64,000 nt of DNA from Myxococcota bacterium (GTDB taxonomy: Bacteria > Myxococcota_A > UBA796 > UBA2385). The stretch covers positions 1-64,000 of the forward strand of contig JAKLKF010000002.1 in NCBI GenBank assembly GCA_023150805.1, written 5' to 3'. The position numbers and the translations under genes are program-made. The notes under the pieces are model-generated. The model ran no database searches. It was not told the DNA's origin and saw only the letters and a list, made by a program, of their open reading frames with translations. Below, piece by piece: positions 43,966 to 53,510 of the stretch (positions within the stretch are counted from its first letter, which is position 1; the number at the start of each line of letters is the position of its first letter).

Positions 43966-44678
43966 CCACCATCACGGGCGTCGAGCGCCGCGCGACTGTC
44001 CACGCCCAGCCGCTGGAGGTAGGCGATCAAGGCGACCACCTCCTCGTTGCCCTGCGCCGTCGCGCCGGTGCTGGCCAGGTTGGCGACGATGGTGTCGGAC
44101 TGGGCCTTCAGGGCCTGGCCCGCGCCGCTGATGTCGGCGTCGCTGTAGGGCACGCCCAGCGTCTGCAGCGCCGTCATCGAGGCCTGCACGTCGGCCACGT
44201 CGTAGGTCTTCTCGTACAGCCAGGGGTAGGGCGGCATGATCGAGCCCGGCGAGGTGCTGCGCGGGTCCTTCATGTGCTCCCAGTGCCAGCCGTCGGGGTA
44301 CTTCTTGCCCACGCGGTGCAGGTCGGGGCCGATGCGGCGGCTGCCGAGCTGGAAGGGGCGGTCGAACTGGTACTCACCGGCCCGCGACCAGGCGCCGTAG
44401 CGCAGGGTCTCGTCCCGGAAGGGCCGCACCATCTGGCTGTGGCAGTTGTAGCAGCCTTCCTTGACGTAGATGTCGCGGCCGGCCAGCTCCAGCGGCGTGT
44501 ACGGAGTCACGCCCTGGAGCTGCTCGGGGCCGGCGGCCACCGTGTACATGGGGATGATCTCCACCAGGCCGCCGACGCTGATCCCGACGGTGACCGCCAC
44601 CGCGAAGATGGCGCTCTTGCCTTCGAGGAGCCGGCGGTGCCAGTGGCTCTTGACGTTGCTGTGGTCGTTGCTGCTCAT
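43962..44678 (-). CDS. ccoO: CcoO, monohaem cytochrome c subunit of cbb3 oxidase
   Basis: A 238-residue protein: one N-terminal membrane helix (IFAVAVTVGISVGGLVEII), then KEGCYNCHSQMVRPFRDE with the haem c CxxCH site and the typical QMVRP that follows, and IMPPYPWL with the axial Met. It starts 13 bases after ccoN and its stop overlaps ccoQ. Confidence 0.97.
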   Translation of the reverse strand: MSSNDHSNVKSHWHRRLLEGKSAIFAVAVTVGISVGGLVEIIPMYTVAAGPEQLQGVTPYTPLELAGRDIYVKEGCYNCHSQMVRPFRDETLRYGAWSRAGEYQFDRPFQLGSRRIGPDLHRVGKKYPDGWHWEHMKDPRSTSPGSIMPPYPWLYEKTYDVADVQASMTALQTLGVPYSDADISGAGQALKAQSDTIVANLASTGATAQGNEEVVALIAYLQRLGVDSRAALDARDGG

Positions 44679-44691
44679 GGGAGGCTCCGTT

Positions 44692-46143
44692 TCACTTGGC
44701 GGTGGCGGGCCGAGCGGCAGCCGCGGAGGCCGGCGCGCCGCGCACCGTCATGAGGATGTTCCAGCAGGCCATGAGCATGCCGGTCAGGTACATCGTCCCG
44801 CCGATGAGGCGGATGGCGTAGAACGGCATCAGCTCGAGGACGGTGTCCATGAAGATCGGGTACTGGAGCTGGCCGGCGTCGTCGATGGCGCGCCACATCA
44901 GGCCCTGGGTGATGCCGCTGGACCACATCGCGACCACGTAGAGCACGATGCCGATGGTGGCGATCCAGAAGTGCAGCGTCACCGCGGCGGGGCTGTGGAT
45001 GGTCGTCTTCCACAGGCGCGGGACCAACCAGTAGATCATCGCGAAGGCGGCCATGCCGACCCAGCCCAGGGCGCCGCTGTGCACGTGGCCGATCGTCCAG
45101 TCGGTGTAGTGCGACAGCGAGTTGACCGCCCGGATGGCCATCATCGGGCCCTCGAAGGTGCTCATGCCGTAGAAGGTGACCGCGACGACCCAGAACTTCA
45201 CGATGGGGTCGGTGCGCAGGCGGTCCCAGGCGCCGCGCAGCGTCAGCAGGCCGTTGAGCATGCCGCCCCAGGAGGGAGCGATCAGCATCACGCTGAAGAT
45301 CATGCCCAGGGTCTGGGACCAGTCGGGCAGGGCCGAGTACAGCAGGTGATGCGGGCCGGCCCAGATGTACAGGAAGATCAGGGCCCAGAAGTGGATGATG
45401 GAGAGGCGGTAGCTGAAGACCGGCCGCTCGACCGACTTGGGCAGGAAGTAGTACATCAGGCCCAGGATCGGGGTGGTCAGCAGGAAGCCGACGGCGTTGT
45501 GGCCGTACCACCACTGCACCAGCGCGTCCGTCATGCCCGCGTAGATCGGGTAGGAGCGCAGGATGGTGGCCGGCATGCTGAGGTTGTTGAAGATGTGCAG
45601 CACGGCGATGGTGATGACCATCGACATGTAGAACCAGATCGCCACGTACAGGTGCTTGACCTTGCGGACGGCGATGGTGCCGAAGAAGTTGATGGCGAAG
45701 ACGACCCAGATCACCGCGATGGAGAGGTCGATGGGCCAGATCAGCTCGGCGTACTCCTTGCCCTGGGTCCAGCCCATCGGCAGGGAGACGGCGGCGGAGA
45801 CGATGATGAGCTGCCAACCCCAGAAGTGGATGTTGCTCAGCACGTCGTTGAACAGCCGGGTCTTCAGCAGCCGCTGGATGCTGTAGTAGACGCCCGCGAA
45901 GATGAAGTTGCCCGTGAAGGCGAAGATCACCGCGTTGGTGTGCAGGGGCCGCAGGCGACCGAAGGTGGTCCACTCCAGGCCGAGGTTGGCGGGCCACCAG
46001 GCGAGCTGCAGGGCGAGGATGACGCCCACGAGCATGCCGACGACACCGAAGAGCAAGGTGGCGAAGATGAACTTCTTGACGATCGCGTCGTCGTAGTCGA
46101 CGGCGCTCATCGCCGCGGCAGTGGTCTGGGGTTCTACGGACAC
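44692..46143 (-). CDS. ccoN: CcoN, catalytic subunit I of cbb3 cytochrome c oxidase
   Basis: A 483-residue haem-copper oxidase subunit with about 12 membrane helices. Visible landmarks are LRPLHTNAVIFAFTGN (haem b ligand), QWWYGHNAVGFLL (CuB ligand and cross-linked Tyr region), AGPHHLLYS (CuB His pair) and WTIGHVHSGALGW (haem ligands). It reduces oxygen to water at high affinity and pumps protons, suiting low-oxygen growth. GTG at 46143 is chosen because GGAGGG lies five bases upstream; an internal ATG is eleven codons on. First gene of the cco operon. No FNR box was seen upstream. Confidence 0.97.
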   Translation of the reverse strand: MSVEPQTTAAAMSAVDYDDAIVKKFIFATLLFGVVGMLVGVILALQLAWWPANLGLEWTTFGRLRPLHTNAVIFAFTGNFIFAGVYYSIQRLLKTRLFNDVLSNIHFWGWQLIIVSAAVSLPMGWTQGKEYAELIWPIDLSIAVIWVVFAINFFGTIAVRKVKHLYVAIWFYMSMVITIAVLHIFNNLSMPATILRSYPIYAGMTDALVQWWYGHNAVGFLLTTPILGLMYYFLPKSVERPVFSYRLSIIHFWALIFLYIWAGPHHLLYSALPDWSQTLGMIFSVMLIAPSWGGMLNGLLTLRGAWDRLRTDPIVKFWVVAVTFYGMSTFEGPMMAIRAVNSLSHYTDWTIGHVHSGALGWVGMAAFAMIYWLVPRLWKTTIHSPAAVTLHFWIATIGIVLYVVAMWSSGITQGLMWRAIDDAGQLQYPIFMDTVLELMPFYAIRLIGGTMYLTGMLMACWNILMTVRGAPASAAAARPATAK

Positions 46144-46362
46144 GGGTTCCCTCCAGTCGGGACGGGGGCACAAGCAAGAAGCGGGCCAGTCGGATGATCC
46201 ACCGATGGCGCGAGAAACCTGCGCAACCTGGTGCCCGTTGACCCATGCACCTGGGCGAAAAGGCCCCATCCTGTGCGCGACTGGCGCCTGCCCGCGGGTG
46301 CCAGCTCTCTGGCGCGGAACTTGCTTGCTTTGTTCACCCCCCCCTGTGTCCCCTGGAGCCGG

Positions 46363-47010
46363 ATGCTGCCCACCCTGGCCGGTGCCCTGTTGGCCGGACT
46401 CGCCGGAAGCCCGCACTGCGTCGGCATGTGCGGGGGGCTGGTGACGGCGGCTGCGCCGCGCCCGGTCCAGGCGGTGGCGTGGTCGGCGGGGCGGCTGGTC
46501 ACCTATGCGGCGCTGGGTGCCCTCGCAGGCGCGACGTCGGGGGCCCTGCCCGTCCCCTCGTGGCTGGCGCTGGCCATGGCCACCCTGCTGCTGCTCTGGT
46601 TCGCCGCCAGCCTGGCGGAGCTGCCGCTGCCGCGCCTGCCGGTGCCCGCCGCCCTCCATCGCCTCGGCTCCCGCCTGCTTGGGCGCCAGGACCTCGCCTC
46701 GCGCTTCGCCTTCGGCGTGGTCAACGGCCTGCTGCCCTGCGGGCTGGTCTACGCCGCCCTCTCCCTGCCGGTCGCGCTGGCCGACCCGCTCGCGGGGGCC
46801 GCGGCCATGCTCGCCTTCGGCCTGGGCACGGTGCCCGCGCTCTCGCTGGCGGCGATGGGCCTGCGCCGCCTCGTCGCCGGCACGCTGTGGCGGCGGCGGG
46901 CGCTGGCGGCGGTCGTTCTCCTCGTCGGCGTGGCCACCCTCGCCGACCGCGCGGCCCTGGGCCTGCCCCCCTCGCCCCAGGAGGAGGGCCATGCCCCCGC
47001 CGACCACTGA
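46363..47010 (+). CDS. TauE/SafE-like membrane protein (cco-linked)
   Basis: A 215-residue protein with six hydrophobic segments. GSPHCVGMCGG near the start and NGLLPCGLVYAAL in the middle are signatures of the TauE/SafE/UreH-like family commonly encoded beside cbb3 genes, where it is thought to help copper or haem handling. ATG at 46363 follows GGAG; an upstream in-frame start at 46231 would add a hydrophilic stretch with no ribosome binding site. Divergent from ccoN and overlapping the kinase gene downstream by 20 bases. Confidence 0.85.
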   Translation: MLPTLAGALLAGLAGSPHCVGMCGGLVTAAAPRPVQAVAWSAGRLVTYAALGALAGATSGALPVPSWLALAMATLLLLWFAASLAELPLPRLPVPAALHRLGSRLLGRQDLASRFAFGVVNGLLPCGLVYAALSLPVALADPLAGAAAMLAFGLGTVPALSLAAMGLRRLVAGTLWRRRALAAVVLLVGVATLADRAALGLPPSPQEEGHAPADH

Positions 47011-48565
47011 AGCATGGCGCCGCCTGGCGCGGCTGATGGAATACGAGGACGCTCCCGGAGTGACCGTGGAGCAGCTCGAAGAACTCAAGTCCTGGATCGG
47101 CTTCTCGCCCGCCGACGAGGCGCGCCTGCGCGCGCTGCGGCCGGCGGTGGCGCCCCACCTCGACCGCATCGCCGACCGGTTCTACGCCGCGATCCAGGCG
47201 TCCCCGCAGGCCCACCAGGTCTTCCAGGACGACAAGCAGGTCCAGCGGCTGCACGCCAGCCTCCAGCGCTGGCTGATGAGCCTGCTGACCGGCCCCTGGG
47301 ACACGGCCTGGGCGGACCGCAGCCGGCACATCGGCCAGGTCCACGTCCGCGTCGGCCTGCCCGAGCGCTACATGTTCGCGGCGATGAGCCTGATCCGCGA
47401 GGACCTGTGCGCCATCGCCGACGAGAAGACCGACCAGGTCGAGGCGCGGGCGATGTGCCGCGCGGTGCACAAGGTCACCGACCTCGAGCTGTGCCTGATG
47501 ACGGGCGCCTACCACGCCGCGCACGAGGACCGGCAGCTCCGGTCGCTGCAGCAGGTCATCGTCGAGAACCTGCCCGTGCACGTGCTGGTGCTCGACGAGC
47601 GCGGCCACGTCACCTCGGCGACCCACCCGCGGGGCCGCGTCTTCGCCGCCGACGCCGCCTCCGGCCTGCCCTACACCGCCTTCCTGCCCCCGCAGCTCAT
47701 CGTCGCCGCCGACCTCGACACCCACATCCGCGCGGCGATGGCCTCCAACAAGGTGCAGGTCCTCAGCCACGTGAGCCTGCCGGGGCCGCCGGCGCGGCAC
47801 TTCCGCATCACCATCGTGCCCCTGGAGCACGACCTGGCCCGGCTGCTCGTTCACGTCGAGGAGCTGACCGACGTGCTGGACGCCCAGGCCCGGGTGCACC
47901 AGGCCGAGTCGCTGGCCCGCATCGGCGGGATGGCCGCCCAGCTCGCACACGAGATCCGCAACCCCATCGCCGGCATCTCGGGCACCCTGCAGGTCATCGT
48001 CCAGACCATGGCCGAGGACGACCGGCGCCGCACCGTCCTGGGCCGGGTGCAGGAGCAGGTCCACCGCCTGGACCGGCTGGTCCGCGACCTGCTGCACTAC
48101 TCCAAGCCTGCCGAGCTGAGCTTCGTCGACACCACGCTGTCGACGCTGGCGGGCGAGGCGGTCCGCCAGGCCGCCGTGGAGGTCGAGCTGGAGGTCATCG
48201 AGGACCTCGACGTGCACACCGACGTCGAGGCCGTCGCCCAGATCCTGGTCAACCTGCTGCAGAACGCGCGCGAGGCCGGCGGCGAGCGGGGATGGATCGG
48301 CCTGCGGCTGGGCCCCGGCCCCGAGCTGTGGGTGATGGACGCCGGGCCGGGCGTGCCCCGCGACCTGCGCGACCAGCTGTTCGAGCCCTTCATCACCACC
48401 AAGACCAAGGGCACGGGCCTGGGCCTGGCCATCTGCCGCCGGCGGGTGGAAGAGCTCGGCGCCACGCTGGAGCTGTACGAGGGGCCGCTGAGCTGGCCCG
48501 CCGAACGTCGCCGGGGCGCGGTCTTCCGGCTTCGCCTGCCCGACGCGGACCGCAAGGCGCGCTGA
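46991..48565 (+). CDS. Globin-coupled histidine kinase
   Basis: A 524-residue sensor kinase. Residues 20-190 are a globin-coupled sensor domain: RHIGQVHVRVGLPERYMF carries the probable proximal haem ligand His118. A PAS-like section (LPVHVLVLDERGHV) follows at about 200-300, then HisKA with LAHEIRNPIAG (phospho-acceptor His320) and a HATPase with NLLQNAREAG and GTGLGLAICRRR. It is expected to sense oxygen, CO or NO in the cytoplasm; no membrane helix is present. ATG at 46991 follows AGGAGG. It lies beside cco genes and is convergent with an NtrC-family regulator, its likely partner. Confidence 0.9.
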   Translation: MPPPTTEAWRRLARLMEYEDAPGVTVEQLEELKSWIGFSPADEARLRALRPAVAPHLDRIADRFYAAIQASPQAHQVFQDDKQVQRLHASLQRWLMSLLTGPWDTAWADRSRHIGQVHVRVGLPERYMFAAMSLIREDLCAIADEKTDQVEARAMCRAVHKVTDLELCLMTGAYHAAHEDRQLRSLQQVIVENLPVHVLVLDERGHVTSATHPRGRVFAADAASGLPYTAFLPPQLIVAADLDTHIRAAMASNKVQVLSHVSLPGPPARHFRITIVPLEHDLARLLVHVEELTDVLDAQARVHQAESLARIGGMAAQLAHEIRNPIAGISGTLQVIVQTMAEDDRRRTVLGRVQEQVHRLDRLVRDLLHYSKPAELSFVDTTLSTLAGEAVRQAAVEVELEVIEDLDVHTDVEAVAQILVNLLQNAREAGGERGWIGLRLGPGPELWVMDAGPGVPRDLRDQLFEPFITTKTKGTGLGLAICRRRVEELGATLELYEGPLSWPAERRRGAVFRLRLPDADRKAR

Positions 48566-48586
48566 GGGCGCGCCCCCCCTGGCGGC

Positions 48587-49951
48587 CTACTCGGCCAGCT
48601 CGAACTTCTCCATGCGGTAGCGGAGCTGGTAGCGCGTCAGGCCCAGCAGCCGTGCCGCCGCCGACTGGTTGCCCTCGGTCCGGGCCAGCGCCTGCTGGAT
48701 GAAGGAGCGCTCGACCTCGTCGAGGTTCACGCCCTCTTCCGGGAGGGGGAAGCCGCCGGTCGCGGAGGGACGCGCGCCGTGGCGGATCTCCGGCGGCAGG
48801 TGCGCCGCCTCCAGGCGCTCGCGCGCCTCCAGGATGATGACCCGCTCGATCACGTTGCGCAGCTCGCGCACGTTCCCCGGCCAGGAGTAGTCCTGCAGCC
48901 GCTGCATGGCCTCTTCCGCGATCTCCTTCACCTCGCGCCGGTACTCCTTGTTGAAGCGCTGCACGAAGTGCTCGACCAGGGCGGGGATGTCCTCCCGCCG
49001 CTCGCGCAGGGAGGGGACCTGCAGCCGGATGACGTTGAGCCGAAAGAACAGGTCCTCGCGGAACTTCTTGTCCTTGACGTACTGCGCCAGGTCCCGGTGG
49101 GTGGCCGCGATCACGCAGGCGTCCAGGTTGATGGTGGCCGAGCCGCCGACGCGCCGGAAGCGACGGTTCTCCAGCGCCCGGAGCAGCTTGGCCTGCATGC
49201 CGGGGCTCATCTCGCCGATCTCGTCGAGGAAGACGGTCCCGCCGCGGGCCAGCTCGAACAGGCCGCGCCGCGTCGCCCGCGCGTCCGTGAAGGACCCCTT
49301 CTCGTGCCCGAACAGCTCCGACTCGATCAGGGTCTCGGGCAGGCTGGCGCAGTCGACCTCCATGAAGGGGCCGTCGCGCCGGGGCCCACGCTCGTGGATC
49401 GCGTTGGCGACCAGGTCCTTGCCGGTGCCCGACTCGCCCATGATCAGCACCGTGGGGGCGTCCACCTCCTCCAGGCGCTGCAGCGACTCGAACATGCGCC
49501 GCATCGCGGCGGAGGCACCGATGATCCGCCCGTAGGCCGCCGCCTTCTGCCCCCGCAGGTAGCGCACCTCGTTGCTCAGGCGCTGCTCTTCCAGCACGCG
49601 CTGCACCTGCAGGCTGATCTCGCGCAGGTCGAAGGGCTTGGTCAGGTAGGCCCGCGCGCCGAGCTGGGTGGCCGCCACGGCCGAGTCCACCGCGCCGTGG
49701 GCGGTCAGCACGATCAGCGGGGTCGGGTCGTCCCGATCCCGCATCGCCCGCAGCAGGCCCATGCCGTCCAGGCGCGGCATCTTCAGGTCCGTGATCACCA
49801 GGTCGGGGGCGTGATCGCTGATGAAGTCGAGCGCCTCCTGGCCGTCGGAGGCCTCAGACACGGTGTAGCCCTCCCCCCGGAGGTGCTCGCACAGCGACCA
49901 GCGGATCAGCTCCTCGTCGTCCACGATCAGGATGTGTGCGCGGCGCGCCAT
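48587..49951 (-). CDS. NtrC-family sigma-54 response regulator
   Basis: A 454-residue protein: receiver domain with phospho-acceptor Asp55 (VITDLKMP) and Lys105, AAA+ domain with Walker A GESGTGKD (172-179), the sigma-54 contact loop as GSFTDA instead of GAFTGA, Walker B GGTVFLDEIGEM, and a Fis-type helix-turn-helix (QSAAARLLGLTRYQLRYRM). It activates sigma-54 promoters when phosphorylated. The convergent globin kinase is the probable donor. ATG at 49951. Confidence 0.93.
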   Translation of the reverse strand: MARRAHILIVDDEELIRWSLCEHLRGEGYTVSEASDGQEALDFISDHAPDLVITDLKMPRLDGMGLLRAMRDRDDPTPLIVLTAHGAVDSAVAATQLGARAYLTKPFDLREISLQVQRVLEEQRLSNEVRYLRGQKAAAYGRIIGASAAMRRMFESLQRLEEVDAPTVLIMGESGTGKDLVANAIHERGPRRDGPFMEVDCASLPETLIESELFGHEKGSFTDARATRRGLFELARGGTVFLDEIGEMSPGMQAKLLRALENRRFRRVGGSATINLDACVIAATHRDLAQYVKDKKFREDLFFRLNVIRLQVPSLRERREDIPALVEHFVQRFNKEYRREVKEIAEEAMQRLQDYSWPGNVRELRNVIERVIILEARERLEAAHLPPEIRHGARPSATGGFPLPEEGVNLDEVERSFIQQALARTEGNQSAAARLLGLTRYQLRYRMEKFELAE

Positions 49952-50019
49952 CAGGCAGGATCCCCGGTGGGTGGAAGGCCACAGCGCCCGTAGCCGGCCG
50001 CGGCCCCGGGCGCACGGGC

Positions 50020-51870
50020 TCAGCCGGCCTCGGCCCCCAGGGTGTAGACCAGCAGGTCGTCCTCGGGCCAGGCCTGGGGCTCGCCGTACAGGGCGGTGAG
50101 CAGGCGCTCGACGCGCTCGGCCTTGAAGGGCGGGTACCAGGCCCGATGCACCACGATGTAGCGGTAGCCCTGCCGCTGCAGCGTGCGGGCGCCGATGACG
50201 AGGTCCAGCTCGGGCAGCCCCGCGGAGGGGGTCCAGGCCCGGGAGGCCTCCAGGCGGATCAGGGTCGCCGTGAGCCGGTTGTCCAGCAGGCCCCGGGGCA
50301 TGGGGTCGTTGAGGCCCCAGGGGATGGGTCGCTGGTGCGCCGCCTGGAACCAGACGTAGACGGCGCGCTCGAGGTTGGGCACCGTCAGCGGCAGGTCCAG
50401 GACCGCGCCGGGCTGCGGGTCCTGGCGCATCGCCGCGTAGGCGGCCGGGATGTGCGCGCGGGCGTGCGGCACGGGCAGGGTCGCCGGCGAGGCGACGGCC
50501 GTCTCGGCCAGCACGCACAGGCAGAGCAGCGCCACGGTGAGCAGGCGCGGGGTCGGTCGCAGGTGCCGCAGCAGGTGGCGCAGGCCCACCGCGGCGGAGA
50601 CGCCGACGGCCAGGGAGACGCCGGTCACGAAGCGGAAGGGGTGGGAGATGCGGTCGAAGAGCGGGAAGGCCTCGAAGAAGGCCAGGAAGGGCAGCGGAAC
50701 GCGCTGGCCGAACAGGGTCCGGTAGTCGCCCCCGATGTTGAGGTAGGGCCCCAGGCTGAACACGAAGAAGGTCAGCCCCAGCCACAGCCACGGGGAGAGC
50801 TGCCGCGCGCGCCGCGTCCCCGCCCAGGCGTACATCGCCAGCAACAGCGCCAGCCAGCCGATGTAGATGATGATGACCAGCTCCTCGCCGTAGAGCTCCT
50901 TCAGGTCGGGGCTGGGCCGGTCGCTGGGCGTGAAGAAGGCGGCGACGTCGGTGACGTTGTGGTTGACGAGCGAGGCGCGGACGAACTCCGGGTCGCGGGT
51001 CACGACCGCGTCCTCGGCGGACAGCGAGAGCCGGAAGAGGATCAGCATCGGCGCGACCAGGCCGAGCGCGACCGCGCCGGAGAGGCCGGCCAGCGGCAGG
51101 AAGCGGGCCCACGGCACGTGCGCGCGCTGGCGCAGCAGCCGCCAGCCGATCATCACCACCCCCGCGAGGCCGGCGAGCAGCCCGTAGTACCAGCTCGTCA
51201 GCATGGTGGTGCCGCCCAGCAGGCCCAGCAGCGCGGCCCGGGCGACGGTCGGCCGGTCCATCAGGTGCAGCAGGGCCCACAGGGTCAGGGGCAGCCAGCC
51301 CGCGCAGACCGTCTCGGAGATCCCGTTGTAGGACTGCCCCAGCAGGTGGGGCGCGGCGCCGTAGACGAAGAGCGCCACGGCCGACGAGACCGCATCCCCC
51401 GTGACCCGCCGCGCCAGCAGCCAGGCGCCGAAGCCCGACAGGAAGAGCCCGAACAGGACCGTGGCGTTGTAGCCGACCTCGGGACCCGCCGCGATCGTCA
51501 GCGGCGCGAACATCACGGCCTGGCTGGTGTCGATGTAGAAGAGGGTGCCGCCGCGGGGGTGGTTGAGCAGCGGAGTCTGGATGGGCCACTCCCCGGCCAG
51601 CAGCTCGGCGCCGACCCACCAGTGCCCCCAGACGTGGTTCCAGGTGTCGTTGCCCGGGTGCCCCACCAGCAGCTCGGTGGGACGCAGGGCCACCGGCCAG
51701 GTCAGCACGACGGCGAGCAGGGCGGCCACCGCGGCGGCGACCCGCGCCTCCCACCCCCTCCGGGCACGCGCCAGCGCTCCGCCGGTCGCGCGGGCCGGAC
51801 CCCGCCCGCCGGCCTCGACGGTCGCGGTGCCCTCGCCCGCTGGCGGGGGACTCGGCGCGTCGGGCTCCAT
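50020..51870 (-). CDS. Polytopic membrane glycosyltransferase-like protein (GT-C type)
   Basis: A 616-residue protein with about 11 membrane helices. The first extracytoplasmic loop contains HPGNDTWNHVWGHWW, with the acidic residue and aromatic cluster typical of GT-C enzymes that use lipid-linked sugars. The C-terminal 120 residues form a soluble domain (DLVIGARTLQRQGYRYIVVH). The substrate is unknown. The gene is in the same direction as the regulator but separated by 68 bases. Confidence 0.75.
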   Translation of the reverse strand: MEPDAPSPPPAGEGTATVEAGGRGPARATGGALARARRGWEARVAAAVAALLAVVLTWPVALRPTELLVGHPGNDTWNHVWGHWWVGAELLAGEWPIQTPLLNHPRGGTLFYIDTSQAVMFAPLTIAAGPEVGYNATVLFGLFLSGFGAWLLARRVTGDAVSSAVALFVYGAAPHLLGQSYNGISETVCAGWLPLTLWALLHLMDRPTVARAALLGLLGGTTMLTSWYYGLLAGLAGVVMIGWRLLRQRAHVPWARFLPLAGLSGAVALGLVAPMLILFRLSLSAEDAVVTRDPEFVRASLVNHNVTDVAAFFTPSDRPSPDLKELYGEELVIIIYIGWLALLLAMYAWAGTRRARQLSPWLWLGLTFFVFSLGPYLNIGGDYRTLFGQRVPLPFLAFFEAFPLFDRISHPFRFVTGVSLAVGVSAAVGLRHLLRHLRPTPRLLTVALLCLCVLAETAVASPATLPVPHARAHIPAAYAAMRQDPQPGAVLDLPLTVPNLERAVYVWFQAAHQRPIPWGLNDPMPRGLLDNRLTATLIRLEASRAWTPSAGLPELDLVIGARTLQRQGYRYIVVHRAWYPPFKAERVERLLTALYGEPQAWPEDDLLVYTLGAEAG

Positions 51871-51914
51871 CGCGGGCGCTCCTGTTCGGGCCGGCAGAGT
51901 GTACCCTGCCGCCC

Positions 51915-53030
51915 GTGCCCGCCGCCGCGCGACCGCTGCCGTCCCTGCCCCCGCGGGCCGCCCTGCCAGCGAGCGCCCTGGCCATGGGCGTCCTGCTGCT
52001 GGGCGCCGTGCTGCCCGCCTGCCTGGGCGAGCCGACGCCGATGCCGACCCAGGCGGCGGTGGAGGAGGCCGTCGACGCCGGGGCCCGGCCGCCGCTCTAC
52101 CAGCTCCTCTACGACGCCCCCCTCCTGCCGGCGCCCGACCCTGCCCAGCAGCGGGTGAAGATGCTCATCTGGCTGCGGCACATGGACTTCGGCCAGGCCC
52201 AGCTCGACCAGCTCGCCGACCTGCGGCTGCTGGTGGCCGAGCGCCGCGACCAGATCGACCAGGCCGAGCGGGCGGTGGTGGACCGGTATGCGGCCGAGGA
52301 GGCCGAGATCTACCAGGCCCTGTGGGACCGGCTGGCGGCGGGGGCCCCCGGCGACGCCCCCGAGGTGGTCGAGCTGACCGGCCGCCTGCAGGCCCTGCAG
52401 CGCGGGTCGGAGCGCGAGCGGGAGCTGCTGCGCGTCCGGATCGAGGGCATCCGGGCGGTCCTCGACGCCCAGGCCCCCTTCCTGGCGACGCTGAGCCCAC
52501 GCCAGGAGGCGCTCCTGGCCGACGCGCTGTTCTTCCTGCGGCACCACCTCGACCCGGTGGCCAACCCCGGCGACTTCCGCGCCCTGGTGGGGACCACCTA
52601 CGAGCCCGGCCAGTACGCCGTGCTCACGCGGGGGACCTCCCGTTGGGCCCGCGAACCGCTGAACATCGGGGGACTGTGGGCCGACGAGCCCCCGCTGGCG
52701 GGCGGCGCCTTGCACGAGGCCAAGCGAGAGGTGCTGCTCTACCTGGCCCTGCTGGAGCCCGGGCTGGCCGAGGCCATCGACGCGGCGCGCGAGCTGCTGG
52801 CCCGCGACCTGGACCTGGGCCTGGGCGACCCGCCGCCTCCCGCGCCCGATGACGCGCAGGCGACGGACGCGCCATCGCTGCCGCAGGACGAGGGCGCGGA
52901 CTCCACCGCGCCGACGAGGCCTGGGGACCCCGACGGCGCCGCCGTCCCCGACGCACCGCCGCCGCCCGGGGCCAGCCCGCCGCCCGGGGCCAGCCCGCCG
53001 CCGGACGCGCCGCGCCCGGTCGGGCTGTAG
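51915..53030 (+). CDS. Lipoprotein with Pro-rich tail
   Basis: A 371-residue protein. A signal ending VLLLGAVLPACLG has a lipobox Cys at about 36. Residues 60-300 are helical with many Gln, Asp and Arg (DFGQAQLDQLADLRLLVAER), without a catalytic motif. The tail is low-complexity with a repeated PPPGAS unit. GTG at 51915 is the start that places the signal peptide correctly. It looks like a conserved myxobacterial lipoprotein of unknown role. Confidence 0.7.
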   Translation: MPAAARPLPSLPPRAALPASALAMGVLLLGAVLPACLGEPTPMPTQAAVEEAVDAGARPPLYQLLYDAPLLPAPDPAQQRVKMLIWLRHMDFGQAQLDQLADLRLLVAERRDQIDQAERAVVDRYAAEEAEIYQALWDRLAAGAPGDAPEVVELTGRLQALQRGSERERELLRVRIEGIRAVLDAQAPFLATLSPRQEALLADALFFLRHHLDPVANPGDFRALVGTTYEPGQYAVLTRGTSRWAREPLNIGGLWADEPPLAGGALHEAKREVLLYLALLEPGLAEAIDAARELLARDLDLGLGDPPPPAPDDAQATDAPSLPQDEGADSTAPTRPGDPDGAAVPDAPPPPGASPPPGASPPPDAPRPVGL

Positions 53031-53039
53031 GGACCCCGC

Positions 53040-53510
53040 TCAGCCCGGCGCGCGCGGGAAGGCCGCGGCCAGGACGGCGCGCTTGTCGACCACGCCCAGC
53101 AGGCGACCGTCCTGCACCACCGGCAGCATCGACAGGTGGCGCTCGACCATCAAGGTGGCCAGCTCGTGCAGATCGGCGGTGGGGGCGACGGTGACCGGCG
53201 CGCGGCTCATGATCGCACGGACCGTGAGCCCGGCGATCTTGCCCAGCTCCTCCTCGGCGCGCTTCCAGCCCAGGGGAATCACCGCGTCCATGAAGGTGAA
53301 CACGGTGGGCAGGTGGACGTTCTTCTCGCGGTACACCAGGTCCATCGCCGTGACGACGCCCACGAGCGCCTCTCCCTCCACCACGCAGACCCCCTCGACC
53401 CCGCTCTCCAGCAGCCGCCGCGCCAGGTCCGCGACGGGCAGGTCGGGCTCCACCACGGTCGGGCGGCGGTCCATGATCTCCTGGGCCAGGACGCGGGGAC
53501 CGTGGCTCAC
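53040..53510 (-). CDS. Two-CBS-domain protein
   Basis: A 156-residue protein made of two CBS motifs: QEIMDRRPTVVEPD...GVCVVEGEALVGVVTAMDL and RAIMSRAPVTVAPTA...MLPVVQDGRLLGVVDKR. CBS pairs bind adenine nucleotides such as AMP, ATP or c-di-AMP. GTG at 53510 overlaps the stop of the upstream ATPase gene as GTGA, so the two are translationally coupled, and it may be a nucleotide-sensing regulator of that ATPase. Confidence 0.88.
   Translation of the reverse strand: MSHGPRVLAQEIMDRRPTVVEPDLPVADLARRLLESGVEGVCVVEGEALVGVVTAMDLVYREKNVHLPTVFTFMDAVIPLGWKRAEEELGKIAGLTVRAIMSRAPVTVAPTADLHELATLMVERHLSMLPVVQDGRLLGVVDKRAVLAAAFPRAPG

Noticed and set aside
39624-46197. Long plus-strand frames across the cbb3 genes
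   Set aside because: Antisense to well-recognised ccoI, ccoG and ccoN; no ribosome binding sites or motifs.
46144-46362. FNR/Anr box (TTGAT-N4-ATCAA) upstream of ccoN
   Set aside because: Searched by eye on both strands; only TTGAC near 46237 without a second half.
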